Assembly (NCBI RefSeq): GCF_001625305.1
Contig: NW_017804398.1
Coordinates: 1,405,849 to 1,469,848 of the forward strand
Direction of reading: 5' to 3'
Length of the DNA stretch: 64,000 nucleotides
Origin: Branchiostoma belcheri
Taxonomy: Eukaryota > Chordata > Leptocardii > Amphioxiformes > Branchiostomatidae
This document shows, piece after piece, positions 14,401-24,012 of the stretch. Below the pieces are notes generated by a model. The model saw only the letters and a program-made list of their open reading frames with translations. It ran no database searches and was not told the origin of the DNA. The position numbers were made by a program, and so were the translations under genes. Position 1 is the stretch's first letter; each line of letters starts with the position of its first letter.

Positions 14401-17400
14401 TGATATACAGTCTTAAAGATTGATCAGCTTTTGTTACCAAATACTGACAGAGAAATGTAGCAAGAACCAATTCCAGAGAATTTCTGGGAGGAATGATGTG
14501 AGACTGAACATCATCTGGTACTAACCTCTGTGTACCAGTAGTCACTGTTTGTCACCAGGAACACTTTGGTACCAGCTTCACGCATTCTGCAACAAGGGAA
14601 AACAATGTACACATTTCCCCACATAATATTTATGCCACAAATAGAAAATCTAATCCTGACAAAGTGTCTAATATTCATATACAGATACTGATTGAAGAAA
14701 GAGTTCAGTTGCACAGATGACTGTATATTGAAAGAGACTGCATAATTAGAATATAAGGTGGCAGAGTTGACCCCTGACCTGTGGAGCAGCATGGGTATCT
14801 TGGGTTCCTTCACAACATACTTGTCCATGTTGTCAACTGTCTCCTGCTTCATGGAACCCTGGGGGAAACACACACGAAAAGCTTACTGTATCAATAGAAA
14901 AAAAAGTGATGGAAGGTATCAAATTGTCATGATATATATTGTCATAATATTAATAGCTTATACCATGTACCACAAAACTCACAAATATCCAATGTGTTAA
15001 ATACATTAATTTTATAGAATATATCATCGTATCCTTCAGCCTGCTAGGGTTGTCATTTTGGACCAAATTTGCATTGGCTCTGGGGTTAGGCAGCAGGGAG
15101 AAGATTAAGAACTGAATCATACATCTGACCTATCCAAGGTACTGAAAAACTAGTTGTTTTGTTTAGTTGTCTATTTCACCAGGATATACATGTTTCCTGT
15201 TGCTGATTGATCTCCTTGGCCTTATGTCTGTGTCCCTTGACTGTTTCTCACCTTAATATGTACCCAGTCCACAGCTGCTCTGACATCATTGTGTATACCC
15301 ATGTATGACATGAACACGTCCCCGATCCGCACTCCTGTCTTCTCCCTGGATGACGTAAGGGACACAACAGAATTAAACTACACATCTTTTACCCAGTGGA
15401 TTCTCAGACTACTTGCTAAATATGGCAGCAATGCCCTGTTTGTTCCAACAGGGTAGAACAAGTCTGTTGACTGGCTGAGAATATGTGCAATGCTGGTCTG
15501 TGTTACACAATCTATTGCTGCCCCTGCCCTGAGAGTTTGTGGTGATACACCTTTAACCCAGTAGACCATTCCCAATTTCAGAACTACCAATAGGAGCTCA
15601 AGATTCTCTGTCACTATGGAAACAAGTTATTACAGCCTCCAACACTATGGTAACAGACACCAGCAGAAGTATGATGTAGTCAGGCTATGTGAAAATACCA
15701 TGCTGTACTTACATGATAGATCCAGGAGCATTGGTCAAGTAGTCTATCAGACAGGCCAGGAGGTAGGTCTCCGGCAGGTTGAACAAGGTGTTCAGTACAT
15801 AGATCCTGTCATCGTTGGGCTGGGGCTGGATGAACTTGTTGGGATACAGCTCACTGATCTCAGCCCTGTGGCAGGACAAGAGAAAACAGATTGTTGTTTG
15901 CAACTTTATTGCAAATCCATACCCGAAGGCTACTGGAAGTGTACATCACTAAGATGCAATGTCATGAGTACCATAATTTGAAGAATTCTTCAAGTTAAGA
16001 TACAAAAGAGATATATGGGTAATGGACAGATGCAGAAGAATACTTAGTAAACACTAACCTAGTGTAGCTTAATTGACAAAGGTTTTTCACAAGGGGAATG
16101 GAAAGGAGGATCACATCAATGATATGAAAAATGCCATCTGTACTCACGCGGACATGAAATGGAATCCATGAACACAGACCAGAATGTTGCCATATGGATC
16201 CACCTAAGGAAACAGTAATATGATCAGGTTATTCTGTGAGTCTGACATGTTAGGTTATGTTCTTGCAACACTACACATCCTACTTGGAGAGGAAACTCTA
16301 CATGCAAGTACAGCTAGCTCTGTGACATATCTCTAGCCCTGATCCAAATCACATCTCATTCCTAGAGTTTTTCTATGACCTACTATTGAAGAATAGCTCT
16401 ACCTGTTGGCATTTTGTGACCAAAGAAAAGGCTTCAGAATAACAAGACAGTCCAGATACACCATATGTTGGCCTTTGACCAATGAATGATGTTTATACCA
16501 CATCAATCCTACACTATTGATTTTCCTGACTGGCTCAGATGATACTATACTTGCCTTGAGGAGGTTTCCATACGTCCTGTCAAACCACAAGCCTCGGACA
16601 GGAAAGCTGGGGTCATACTCAAACTTCAACAGCTCCTGTAGAAAAAGACCATGTGATTTTTATGTCATTATGAACTAACTTCTCTGTTTCCTATGAAACT
16701 TTATTTCCTTGAAATGTTGTCGAAGACTACAGCATGTCTTATACTATTGATCCAGTGTCATTATTATTCTTGTATACCATAAAAATGCCATAGTAATGTG
16801 ACCATTATTCATTACTTTTATCATAAAGTTACAAGAACATGCTGGCTTCAATAATGTATTCCTATGGACTGAACAAGAAAAGGATGCATAGGAAATGTGT
16901 TGTAAGGCTCACCTCTGGGTAGCCTATATCCACCATTCTCTTCACCACTTGGTCAAAGGCCAGGCACTCGTACTCAGGTGACTTGTACACTTTGGTGAAC
17001 ACAAAAAACACACTGGACGTTAGGGTCTGTAGCTTTCATAGTATTCTGTCTTACTCACTACATAACATACAGTCAGTAGCATTGTTTGTCACAAATCAAT
17101 AACTTCAGTTACTGTAGTTTGTGAACTCAATGATACTTCTATACAAATTCTCCAATATCAATCGTCGTTAGGTATAGATTTAGTTGTTAAAGGAAATATA
17201 GGTACATTTCAACCTGTTAATTTATTTAAAGCATTGATACTTTTAAACTGCTGACAAAAGAAGTAGCAGACAATGTTCATACCTGCCAAGGTGTAGTCCA
17301 TGTCAAAGCCATAAAACTTGATCTTGTCCAGTCTGAGGCTTCTGTTCACAAATACCCTACACCAGACAAACACACACAAAGTTCAAAACAGCTTATTTAC

Positions 17401-20106
17401 GACTGATAACTTTTTTTACAAAGACCTTCATTGGTTATTCCAGCAAATCACACAAAAGTATAGGGGGGATCAGGAAATTAGAAGTAGTCAGGCACTTCCT
17501 ATAATCACATCCTGGATAGTGAGTGAGTGTGACTTCCTATGCTTATAGGTTTTTCTATGAATGTGACGCTCGATGTAAAATCCTTTTTAACATTCTTACC
17601 TTGCATACATGTAATGTATATGTTCCAAATAGCAACTAACTATATCATTTATGAATTATAGCTTTTCTGTCAAACACTGATCTACTCCTGATAGGAAAAT
17701 ATTTTCTGTGTTCACAAATACTACTCATAATCATTGGCAACCTTGAAAATATATAACATTCATCACTATATGTATATATTTATGAATTGTGGATTTAGCA
17801 ATTGTATATATACTATTAGTATTAGTACTCTACATGTTGTTCTACATCATAGATTTCATACAACAGCGATACAATTTTTTTCATGTTCTTCTCGAGGCTT
17901 GGAGCTTGATAGGCAAGACACTTTCCATACACATCCATTGACTAAACTGTAATATACTCTTAACAACTCCTGGTGGCATCTTTGCAAACATGATTGCATA
18001 TTCAAGAACAAAAAAATTTATCAAAAAGGTTGGTATAATAGTTATATGTATAAGGAGATGTTTTTCTGTAAAAAAAAGTGTCATGAAAAAAAAGGTATGT
18101 CATGTGACAACTACTATTGTTTTGATGACTCAAGAACTCAGATATCACTGTTAGGAAATGTTGCTAGTAAATGTAACAGGTTGCATTATTGCCCTTGGGC
18201 ATGTTATTATTTCCATGGTAATTTTCATTATCATTGTTTTGATCAATACTGTATTTCATAGTTTTCGTACATTATATAAAAGACTTAATTTAGCATCTCA
18301 TTGTGATGGCAACATACATGGACATGTCAGCTTGAGTGCTGCTGCATAATCAATGCATTGATTTAACTGAAGAGGGCAAAACTAAGTTTGATTGCTGCAT
18401 GGTTAATGGGTTTAGCTGCTAATGAAGAGCACAGCACACATCATTACTCAGTTGGCAGAAAAGTATGTAATCACTCGTACATGCAAAGCATATACATATG
18501 ATATTGTGAAAAAAATGTTCAAAATCATTTAGAAGAACACAGCATGAAATCAAAACAATCAATCAGTAATATGTCCTGCATTATGACCAGAACATCTATC
18601 TATTTATTATGGCTGCAAAAGATATGTCCAAGACATACATGTAAGTGTATAAAAATCTACAAACAGTAGCAGTATCTTGAAACCATGGGTTATCAATGGC
18701 AGCAAGCTATATAAGCAAGAAGAGGCACACAGTATTACTGGCACACAGGAGGAGGTTAGTGGGACAGGGGCGTGACTCTGGACATCACAACACTGGAGTT
18801 GGGAAGATTGCACACACATCTCTCACCCATTACCTGGGTTTTATACCGACACTGTCCAAGGTCTTAAGCTTCTCAAGCCTAAAACACAATAGATACATGT
18901 CATGCAAACAAAAAAATTAAGAACATTCAAAAGTAACTCCAAATAATGTCATTTTGTACTTCTCAGAAGATACATTTGAAATGGTTACATGGATGAAGAG
19001 GCAATGTCTTCAGAACAGAACTGTGTCATGTGTTTTTGAGGTGTTAAGCTTAGCATTTGCTGTGTGAACAGGTTTCCTTCAGGGTTCCAGCTGATACTGA
19101 GAAGATGGACAATTAGGCACAAAAAGATTTAAATGCAGGATGTGCAGATGACAGCAGAGCCAGCATTCTTGTACATTACAGGCACACTGTCACACACAAG
19201 AGCAATTATTTAATTGCTTCTAAATCTAAGTATTCTAAGTTCTGATTTGATTTGATTTTGTGTTACTTGACAACATGATCATTTTTTAACGATTGAATTT
19301 AGGATTTCATACATCAAAGGCTTTTCATAAATTGCCATGAGAATAGATAGTTCATGATCTTTCTTCATGGACTGAAGTGGCACCAAGTACTACATAAATA
19401 TTACCCCTAGGCTACTAGGTACAACAAATCATGGTGACAATCACTGACATGTACAGGTACAATGAGGACATGAAGAGAATTTAAGAAGACATACCAACGA
19501 CCAGAAAGAGAAGAAGTGAAATCATACCAGCTAGCAGTCAGCAAGAAAGAAAAGAGAGACAATTGTAGGCAAGACATTTAAAGCACATCATGTTTATTTT
19601 TTTTGCAATGTAATATACATGTACTACAGTACTACAATACAGTCAAAGCTATAAAAATGACCATCTCTACATAAGGACCACCTGACCAATGTGACAACTT
19701 TTGGTAGTCCCTTAAAGGGTAATTTTCCCATTGTCTATAGTGATCACCTGTCCACATCCAGATTTCATTGGTCCCCTGAGTGATTTCTTGGGTAGCTTTG
19801 ACTGTATAATGTCTTCAAGCATACATGTATGCTTCAAGTACTAGAAGTAAACTTTAAGGCCTTTCTTTCACATTCAATTCACCTTATTGTTCACTTCATG
19901 TGCTGTTTGAAAACATTGTCACATCATCAAGTACATTCACTTTCCACAGAAGAATGGTACACAAGTTTTCACGTATAAGTTTAATATAGAAATGTCAAAA
20001 TATAAAAAGAGAAAATATGTTACCTATGTGGTGCCTCTCTCTTGTAGGCCAGGCCAGAATCTTGTGAGAAAGGGCTGGTAATGTTGTTTAGTTTCTCCGA
20101 ACTCAT
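5447..20106 (-). CDS. NT5C2: Cytosolic purine 5'-nucleotidase II (IMP/GMP-preferring), 17 coding exons
   Basis: This HAD-superfamily enzyme dephosphorylates IMP, GMP and their deoxy forms in the cytosol and can transfer phosphate between nucleosides. Coding exons in transcript order: 20106-20024, 18878-18834, 17356-17283, 16989-16913, 16635-16555, 16203-16148, 15865-15713, 15345-15252, 14858-14779, 14586-14526, 13486-13445, 8748-8641 (second copy 10366-10259), 8244-8007, 7579-7467, 7313-7137, 6840-6693, 5586-5447. Phases agree at every junction, giving 589 residues with exon 2 or 574 without; the human protein is 561. Motif I DMDYT (residues 61-65), motif [11 protein letters not shown] and motif [15 protein letters not shown] are intact. 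The tail [11 protein letters not shown] keeps the family's acidic C-terminus but mixes acids with Ser/Gln rather than ending in a pure Glu run. The start is the first in-frame ATG (20106) after a stop in the 5' exon. Identity is very secure; orthology to NT5C2 rather than a close paralogue is inferred from collinear similarity along the whole length. Confidence 0.95.
8007..8244 (-). other. NT5C2: NT5C2 exon 13, catalytic motif III
   Basis: 79 codons beginning [12 protein letters not shown] and containing [20 protein letters not shown]. The GDHIFGD segment supplies the Mg-binding Asp residues of motif III and the KSKK segment follows. It is the longest exon and almost identical in sense to the vertebrate enzyme. 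Confidence 0.95.
8512..10109. repeat. Repeated block 1, copy A (within NT5C2)
   Basis: This block matches 10130-13077 closely, with scattered substitutions and small indels, in the same orientation. It contains NT5C2 exon 12 and part of intron 11. It lacks the 1.33-kb element present in copy B and ends exactly at the N gap. Confidence 0.9.
8641..8748 (-). other. NT5C2: NT5C2 exon 12, copy A
   Basis: 108 nt, 36 codons ([20 protein letters not shown] then [16 protein letters not shown]). The acceptor is GACTAG and the donor TGT|GTAAGT. It is nearest to exon 13 and in normal order. The same exon occurs again at 10259-10366 because the surrounding block is repeated; only one should belong to each mRNA. 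Confidence 0.9.
10110..10129. other. Assembly gap, 20 N
   Basis: A run of 20 undetermined bases. Sequence on its right restarts at a point already seen at 8512, so the gap joins two overlapping versions of the same locus. Confidence 1.
10259..10366 (-). other. NT5C2: NT5C2 exon 12, copy B (duplicate)
   Basis: Same 36-residue translation as copy A with a silent TGT to TGC change at the last codon, and both splice sites intact. If the duplication were real, splicing both copies in tandem would stay in frame (108 nt) and duplicate residues that line the HAD core. Its position immediately after an N gap favours an assembly artefact from the second haplotype. Confidence 0.85.
11156..12488. mobile_element. 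1.33-kb inverted-repeat DNA element, TA target site
   Basis: Present in copy B, absent at the matching point in copy A (9528-9540). The ends are CTGTAAATGCATTTATGTTC at left and the imperfect inverse GAACAAAAATGCATTTACAG at right, each flanked by TA; joining the flanks reproduces the empty site without a length change. The interior is rich in TTCGCGAGG and TTCGCG words and has a C-run at 11287-11297. A 128-codon minus-strand ORF (12020-11634) has no transposase motif I can see, so the element looks non-autonomous. TA target and TIRs suggest the Tc1/mariner group, but this is not proven. Confidence 0.7.
14137..14365. mobile_element. Short inverted-repeat element (MITE) in NT5C2 intron 10
   Basis: Left end CGGTAAATCTTGAAATGTTT after TA, with TTTGCGG and TTCGCGG words; right end AAATTTACAG. 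This resembles the ends of the 1.33-kb element at 11156 and the MITE at 41875, though the right flank is TT rather than TA. It is a degenerate family member. Confidence 0.45.
14526..14586 (-). other. NT5C2: NT5C2 exon 10, catalytic motif II
   Basis: Encodes [20 protein letters not shown]. The T-N-S triad sits at the end of a hydrophobic strand as in HAD motif II (phosphate-binding Thr). It joins exon 9 in phase 2 and exon 11 ([14 protein letters not shown], 13486-13445) in phase 0. Confidence 0.92.
16204..16554 (-). other. NT5C2: NT5C2 intron 5, GC-AG type
   Basis: Exon 5 ends CTCAAG at 16555 and the intron begins GCAAGT instead of GT; it ends CTTAG before GTGGATCC at 16203. The protein reads straight through (GNLLK|VDPYGN, as in the family). 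AAG|GCAAGT is the known consensus for the minority GC-AG class, with strong exon-side pairing compensating for the C. Confidence 0.85.
17283..17356 (-). other. NT5C2: NT5C2 exon 3, catalytic motif I
   Basis: Encodes [20 protein letters not shown] and YTLA. The DMDYT box carries the nucleophilic Asp (first D) and the acid/base Asp (second D) of HAD phosphatases. Splice sites are GTAG|GGTATT and GGCAG|GTATGA. Confidence 0.92.
18834..18878 (-). other. NT5C2: NT5C2 exon 2: symmetric 45-nt exon, possible cassette
   Basis: A TTTTAG acceptor and CCCAG|GTAATG donor bound 45 nt that enter and leave in the same phase and add 15 residues ([15 protein letters not shown]) between the conserved EAPHR and VFVNRS segments. 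Skipping it joins HR directly to VFVNRS, the contiguous arrangement of human NT5C2. It may therefore be alternatively spliced or a lineage-specific insertion. It lies just before catalytic motif I, on the N-terminal side of the HAD core. Confidence 0.6.
19640..19804. mobile_element. 165-bp MITE with 12-bp perfect TIRs, TA target
   Basis: CAGTCAAAGCTA at 19640-19651 is perfectly inverted as TAGCTTTGACTG at 19793-19804, and both ends are flanked by TA. The body (ATGACCATCTCTACATAAGG and so on) resembles a widespread invertebrate MITE type carrying GACCACC words. It has no coding capacity. It lies in NT5C2 intron 1. Confidence 0.8.
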
Positions 20107-20205
20107 CTTATCTGCTACCTGTTGTATCTGAGGAAGATGTCAAACCTTTAGGAGCAGTGCTTGCCAATGTTAGAATATTGTCTTAGTGTAATATTTTAGG
20201 TTTGG

Positions 20206-20705
20206 TGTTAGTTTGGTATCTTAGCGTCTATATATATCGTATATCTTACTATAAACGAGATCCAAACAGTTTGATTACTTCTGCTGAGCCGTGTTTATTA
20301 ATCCGTATGTTAACTCTAATACAGGTACAATGTATATGTGGAATAACGGGTACAAGAGAGTTTAGCGCTTAATTACACGGAGAGTTACCAATGGTCTAGT
20401 ATACAATACAGATGAGGTACTACAAACTGTCAGTGTTACAATCTACTTATCTATGGAGCTACAACCTACCTGAGTCCTTGGTCACGAACTGACTAACAGA
20501 GCGATTGTCTCTTCTAAGCTAAACTTACTACAATAGTCTTTCCCCTGATTAGTTACTCTCACTAACCAATCAGGTCCTATCTAATGCGCTAATATATGCA
20601 TATTTCTCATAACAAGACCCTCCAAATGGTCATTTACAGATTACCATAACTACACAAGTCATAGCCGTTACATTAGTACTCACACTCACAGGAGTCACAC
20701 TAACA
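20206..20705 (-). mobile_element. Possible solo LTR in NT5C2 intron 1
   Basis: The segment begins TGTTAG and ends CTAACA (perfect 6-bp inverted ends of TG...CA type) over 500 bp. On the minus strand it carries AATAAA (20299-20294) and has base composition unlike its surroundings. No target-site duplication is visible (TTTGG left, CAACA right) and no second LTR or internal region is present, so this is tentative. Confidence 0.35.
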
Positions 20706-21845
20706 CAACAAAACGGCCAGAACCAATTACAGCTGCGTCTAATATTATATTAAATGACAATAATAATAATAATACGCAGTGTACATAAGGTACAAAGACC
20801 TTGTGTTACACATTATTGGAATATTAAACTTATCGAAATTTGGTAAATACTTAATTAACAATGACCGTGTCATGTTCTGTCCAGAAATCACATACACATC
20901 AATCAGCTGTTTAGACACACCAAAACCAGATCCACATCACACAGGAAGCAGGCTGATTTGTGTTTTTCACATAGAATAATATAAACTACCCTGACTAGAT
21001 AGCATCATGTCCCCTGAGACCCAAGGTGTAAAAATAACTCGGGTAAAGCACAATCAGTCACCTGGTGAGCTGATTGAGAAAGACTCATTATCAAGGAGGG
21101 GACTTCTTTGTTGTACAACACATACAGGTCTCTTGGGAAGAAATCCACTGTCCATTTTCTCGATGATGTGGAAAATAATTGCAGTTCTAAAGCATGTGAT
21201 AAGTGCACGAATGCACGGTCAGATTTTCATTTGAATTTAAAGGAAAAGTGCCCATCCCACAATAGGCAACGCCCATTATTCAACCACCGGCTGGGACTCT
21301 TTGTCCAAAGAGTGGAATACATTATTTGGGAGTACACTAGTTAGTACTTGAAATCGTGTCTTTGACAATAGCTACCGTTGCGTCATATGAAAGTCATACG
21401 TAACAGGATACGATGAGAATCAAGCCAAATCCAGTAGGGGACGCATCGGCCGTCACGTCACCAAATTTTCCAGTGGCTAGCCAGCGGACAGCTTAGCGAG
21501 CTGTCAGCTGTTTACATTCACTTTCTTGACCTTACACAACAATGGCAAAACAAAGACAGACAGGGCCTGAGATCCTGTCGGTGTCTGGATGTAAAAGGAT
21601 GTAAAACAAATCTGTAAACACCCTACGCTGTCCTCTAGAGACCCTGCTTCGGTCAAGGCCAAGATAAGTCGCCTAACCTTTAATGACGAAAATACGAGCT
21701 GTCACAAACCAAAACATTTCCCCTACTAGCAGACGACATTTCTAGTCACAGATCCTAACATTCGACGGTTGATAATTTTGAAAGGTTCAGATTTACTTGC
21801 AGCGGTGTATACGTTAGTATAGAGGGTTGAAATCCTGAAACATAC

Positions 21846-21960
21846 CTTAGAAAAGTAAAATGCGTCTCTCAAAATTTCCTTCTCTTCAGAATTGCGAAAT
21901 CCTACGAAACCGCATCACAGCTAGGAATCAGCTGATCTTTCCGCCTCCGCGGTGTTTACG
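21846..21960 (-). other. NT5C2: 5' noncoding exon of NT5C2 with a 9-codon uORF
   Basis: Minus-strand sequence ending CTAAG at 21846 is followed by a GTATGT donor. Exon 1 begins after a CCTCAG acceptor at 20128-20129, leaving 21 nt of leader before the ATG. A short upstream ORF starts at ATG 21915-21913 and stops at TGA 21888-21886. The frame of the main ORF is open back through this exon for 29 codons with no ATG, preceded by TGA. The right boundary (transcription start) is a guess, placed in a local GC-richer patch. Confidence 0.55.
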
Positions 21961-22080
21961 TCCTGGAACTATTTTTTCTGATGGCTAGACGATTTGCCTG
22001 TGTCACAGTTTTGATGTCACAAATGTCGTGAATTTGAGCAAAATGTAATTCTTATTTGATAAAAATGGTGAACAAGGACA
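21960..22080. promoter_or_regulatory. Probable bidirectional promoter region
   Basis: The NT5C2 5' exon reads leftward from about 21960, and plus-strand features begin within about 500 bp on the right (ATG-led reading frames at 22066 and 22440, then COX19). The patch around 21940-21960 is GC-richer with CCGCCTCCGCGG, typical of housekeeping promoters. No TATA box is evident. Exact start sites cannot be set from sequence. Confidence 0.35.
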
Positions 22081-22533
22081 GTTTAAGGTAAAAATGTTTC
22101 TTTTTCACCGTCTCTGGTGCGTGGCGTCTGCTAATGTTTAGATTTGGGCAAGGATATTATCTGTCAGGTTTGGAAGAAAACCGCCGTAAGCCTTCCCGTC
22201 ATTCATTGGGAAAGTGGATAATACCAAAATCTTCTTGTCATAGGGTAAAGTTTTAAAACAAATTATTTTACCTTCTTTCAAGAGAACCAAATTCCTAGTT
22301 TCAACCAGATAGAATGCTATATATTCCCGTTTTCTTAACGTCTGGTAGAGAGGTGTGTTAAAAATTACATCAAAAAAGTTATTTTTTATTTACACATTCC
22401 ATATCGAATAGTGTGATGGCATATCCCAGGTAACAAAATGGCGGAGGTTTTCATTCTTCGGTTGTAAGTAAGATATATTTCATCTAAACTTAGACCTCTG
22501 TATATGGGCGTATGACTGATTTGGTCACCAACG

Positions 22534-23430
22534 ATGGTCCATGCTGTGCTGCTTCTCTGGCAGGCGTTTAAAGAGGAAGGGAAGATCATAGAGGAGCGAA
22601 AGTCAGCGTGTCAGTGGTGAGCTTGGCTTGGTCTTGTTATCTGGTTACACGTGCAAAACGTTCATACACATGTAGTTATAGTTTTGGCACGTTACTGAAG
22701 TCTTGGTGGTATGAACTGCATATATTCGGTAGTAAAAAAATTAATGTAAACATTACTGACAAATAGTGTTTTTATTATCACTTAACACTTAATATCTGGT
22801 ACACAAAAATGATTTTCAAAGTTTGTCCAATTCGCTACTCAAAAACATCTTCATGCTAAATGGAAAAGATATATCTGTGGGGAAAAGGTCTGTCGTGAGA
22901 CCTGTGACCATGAAGATATATTATGATGCTTCATGTCATTTAATAAAACGTAATTTTGAGTTGGTCTGACTGATATTGTGGGAAATCTACAGATCATATA
23001 GGACTTTTGCTATTTGGCCATAGGGTGCAGAGGTCAGGCAGCTACTACATGTATCTACCATAAAAATCCCTCCAGACTGTAACATACAAAATCAATGTAT
23101 ATAGGAAATGTACATTTGCCACTGCTACACCCCAGTGGGCCCCAGTACCAGAAGTCCATGCAATGATCAAAAGAGACACCTAGCAGTTTGATGATAAAGA
23201 GCAGTTGTCATTTCAGATCTAAATTCCTGAAGACGTTTTTGTCCCCACAGATCCTATGTGACTCACACATGCAAAATATAATGATGTGTATGATATCATA
23301 TGCCAAGCTGTACTGTTAGTGTATTGAAACTGTATTGAATAAAATGGGCATGTTATTCTGCAGGTGGGTTTCAGGTCGCAGCTCTGACGGGAGAGTGAAG
23401 CATTACCTGCTAAGGGTGAAGAGGACCTGA
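22534..23430 (+). CDS. Hypothetical two-exon small protein (49 aa)
   Basis: ATG at 22534 in a good context (ACGATGG) opens 83 nt ending CAGTG before a GTGAGC donor at 22617. A TTCTGCAG acceptor leads to exon 2 (23364-23430), which continues in frame to TGA. The product begins MVHAVLLLWQAFKEEGKIIE, is basic in its second half and ends HYLLRVKRT. I do not recognise it. It could instead be 5' UTR exons of the COX19 transcript or chance. Phase compatibility across the junction is the only real support. Confidence 0.28.
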
Positions 23431-23552
23431 CAGACCATAGCAACTGATCAGACACATTGAGTATCGTTGCAAAACTGTTGAACTGTGTGGAGACTAGTTA
23501 TACTTTTAGATAGTTTTTTGCTGCCAGAATCTTGTAAAAGTTGCACTCATCA

Positions 23553-23825
23553 ATGTCATTTGGATCACCTGGAGGAGCACGTTCTTTCAAAGTCTCTCCT
23601 CCTGAGAAGGGGTCGTTCCCTCTCGACCACGGTGGAGAGTGCAAGGAGTTCATGAGGAAGTACATGAGGTGTCTGAGAGACAATCTTGGAGAGAACACCA
23701 AGTGCAGAGTGGAGTCCAAGGACTATCTGGAGTGCAGGATGAAAAATAACCTCATGGCCAAGGAAGATCTTAAAAACCTCGGTTACGGAGACCTCAAACC
23801 CACAGCAGAAGCAGGCAGTTTGTAA
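23553..23825 (+). CDS. COX19: COX19, cytochrome c oxidase assembly factor (twin CX9C), 90 aa
   Basis: A small soluble protein of the mitochondrial intermembrane space and cytosol that supports copper/redox handling by SCO1 and COX11 during complex IV assembly. The protein has the family signature [18 protein letters not shown], then Cys30-x9-Cys40 and Cys51-x9-Cys61 forming the coiled-coil-helix-coiled-coil-helix fold, and the tail LGYGDL. The length matches the family. The ATG at 23553 gives MSFGSPGG, matching the usual MNFG-type N-terminus; upstream in-frame TTG is not needed. The coding region is one exon. A polypyrimidine tract ending GCCAG just upstream (to 23527) suggests a spliced 5' UTR. 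ATTAAA at 23894-23899 is the likely poly(A) signal. MMTAG2 begins 187 bp downstream on the same strand. Confidence 0.93.
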   Translation: MSFGSPGGARSFKVSPPEKGSFPLDHGGECKEFMRKYMRCLRDNLGENTKCRVESKDYLECRMKNNLMAKEDLKNLGYGDLKPTAEAGSL

Positions 23826-23893
23826 CTCTTTAAAGTACTTGACAGAAAGTGCTCGTGAATGTCAATCTTTAGAGAGTGAGAAAGAATTTGCAG

Positions 23894-23899
23894 ATTAAA
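23894..23899 (+). terminator. COX19: Poly(A) signal ATTAAA, COX19
   Basis: The commonest variant signal, 69 bases after the COX19 stop, with GT-rich sequence (GTGCTGTCTGTTTGTAGTG) beyond. It separates COX19 from MMTAG2 in a very short intergenic space. Confidence 0.5.
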
Positions 23900-24012
23900 G
23901 AGTGTTGAAAAGTGCTGTCTGTTTGTAGTGTCAGACCCTCTTGCAGTTAAGAATCAGTAAGCTGCAAATGCTTAAGACTTAGTGTTTAAGGAAGGATAAA
24001 GTAACAGAAACA

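Noticed and set aside
15378..15614. 78-codon minus ORF within the NT5C2 gene
   Set aside because: Lies in intron 7 between confirmed exons and carries no family similarity.
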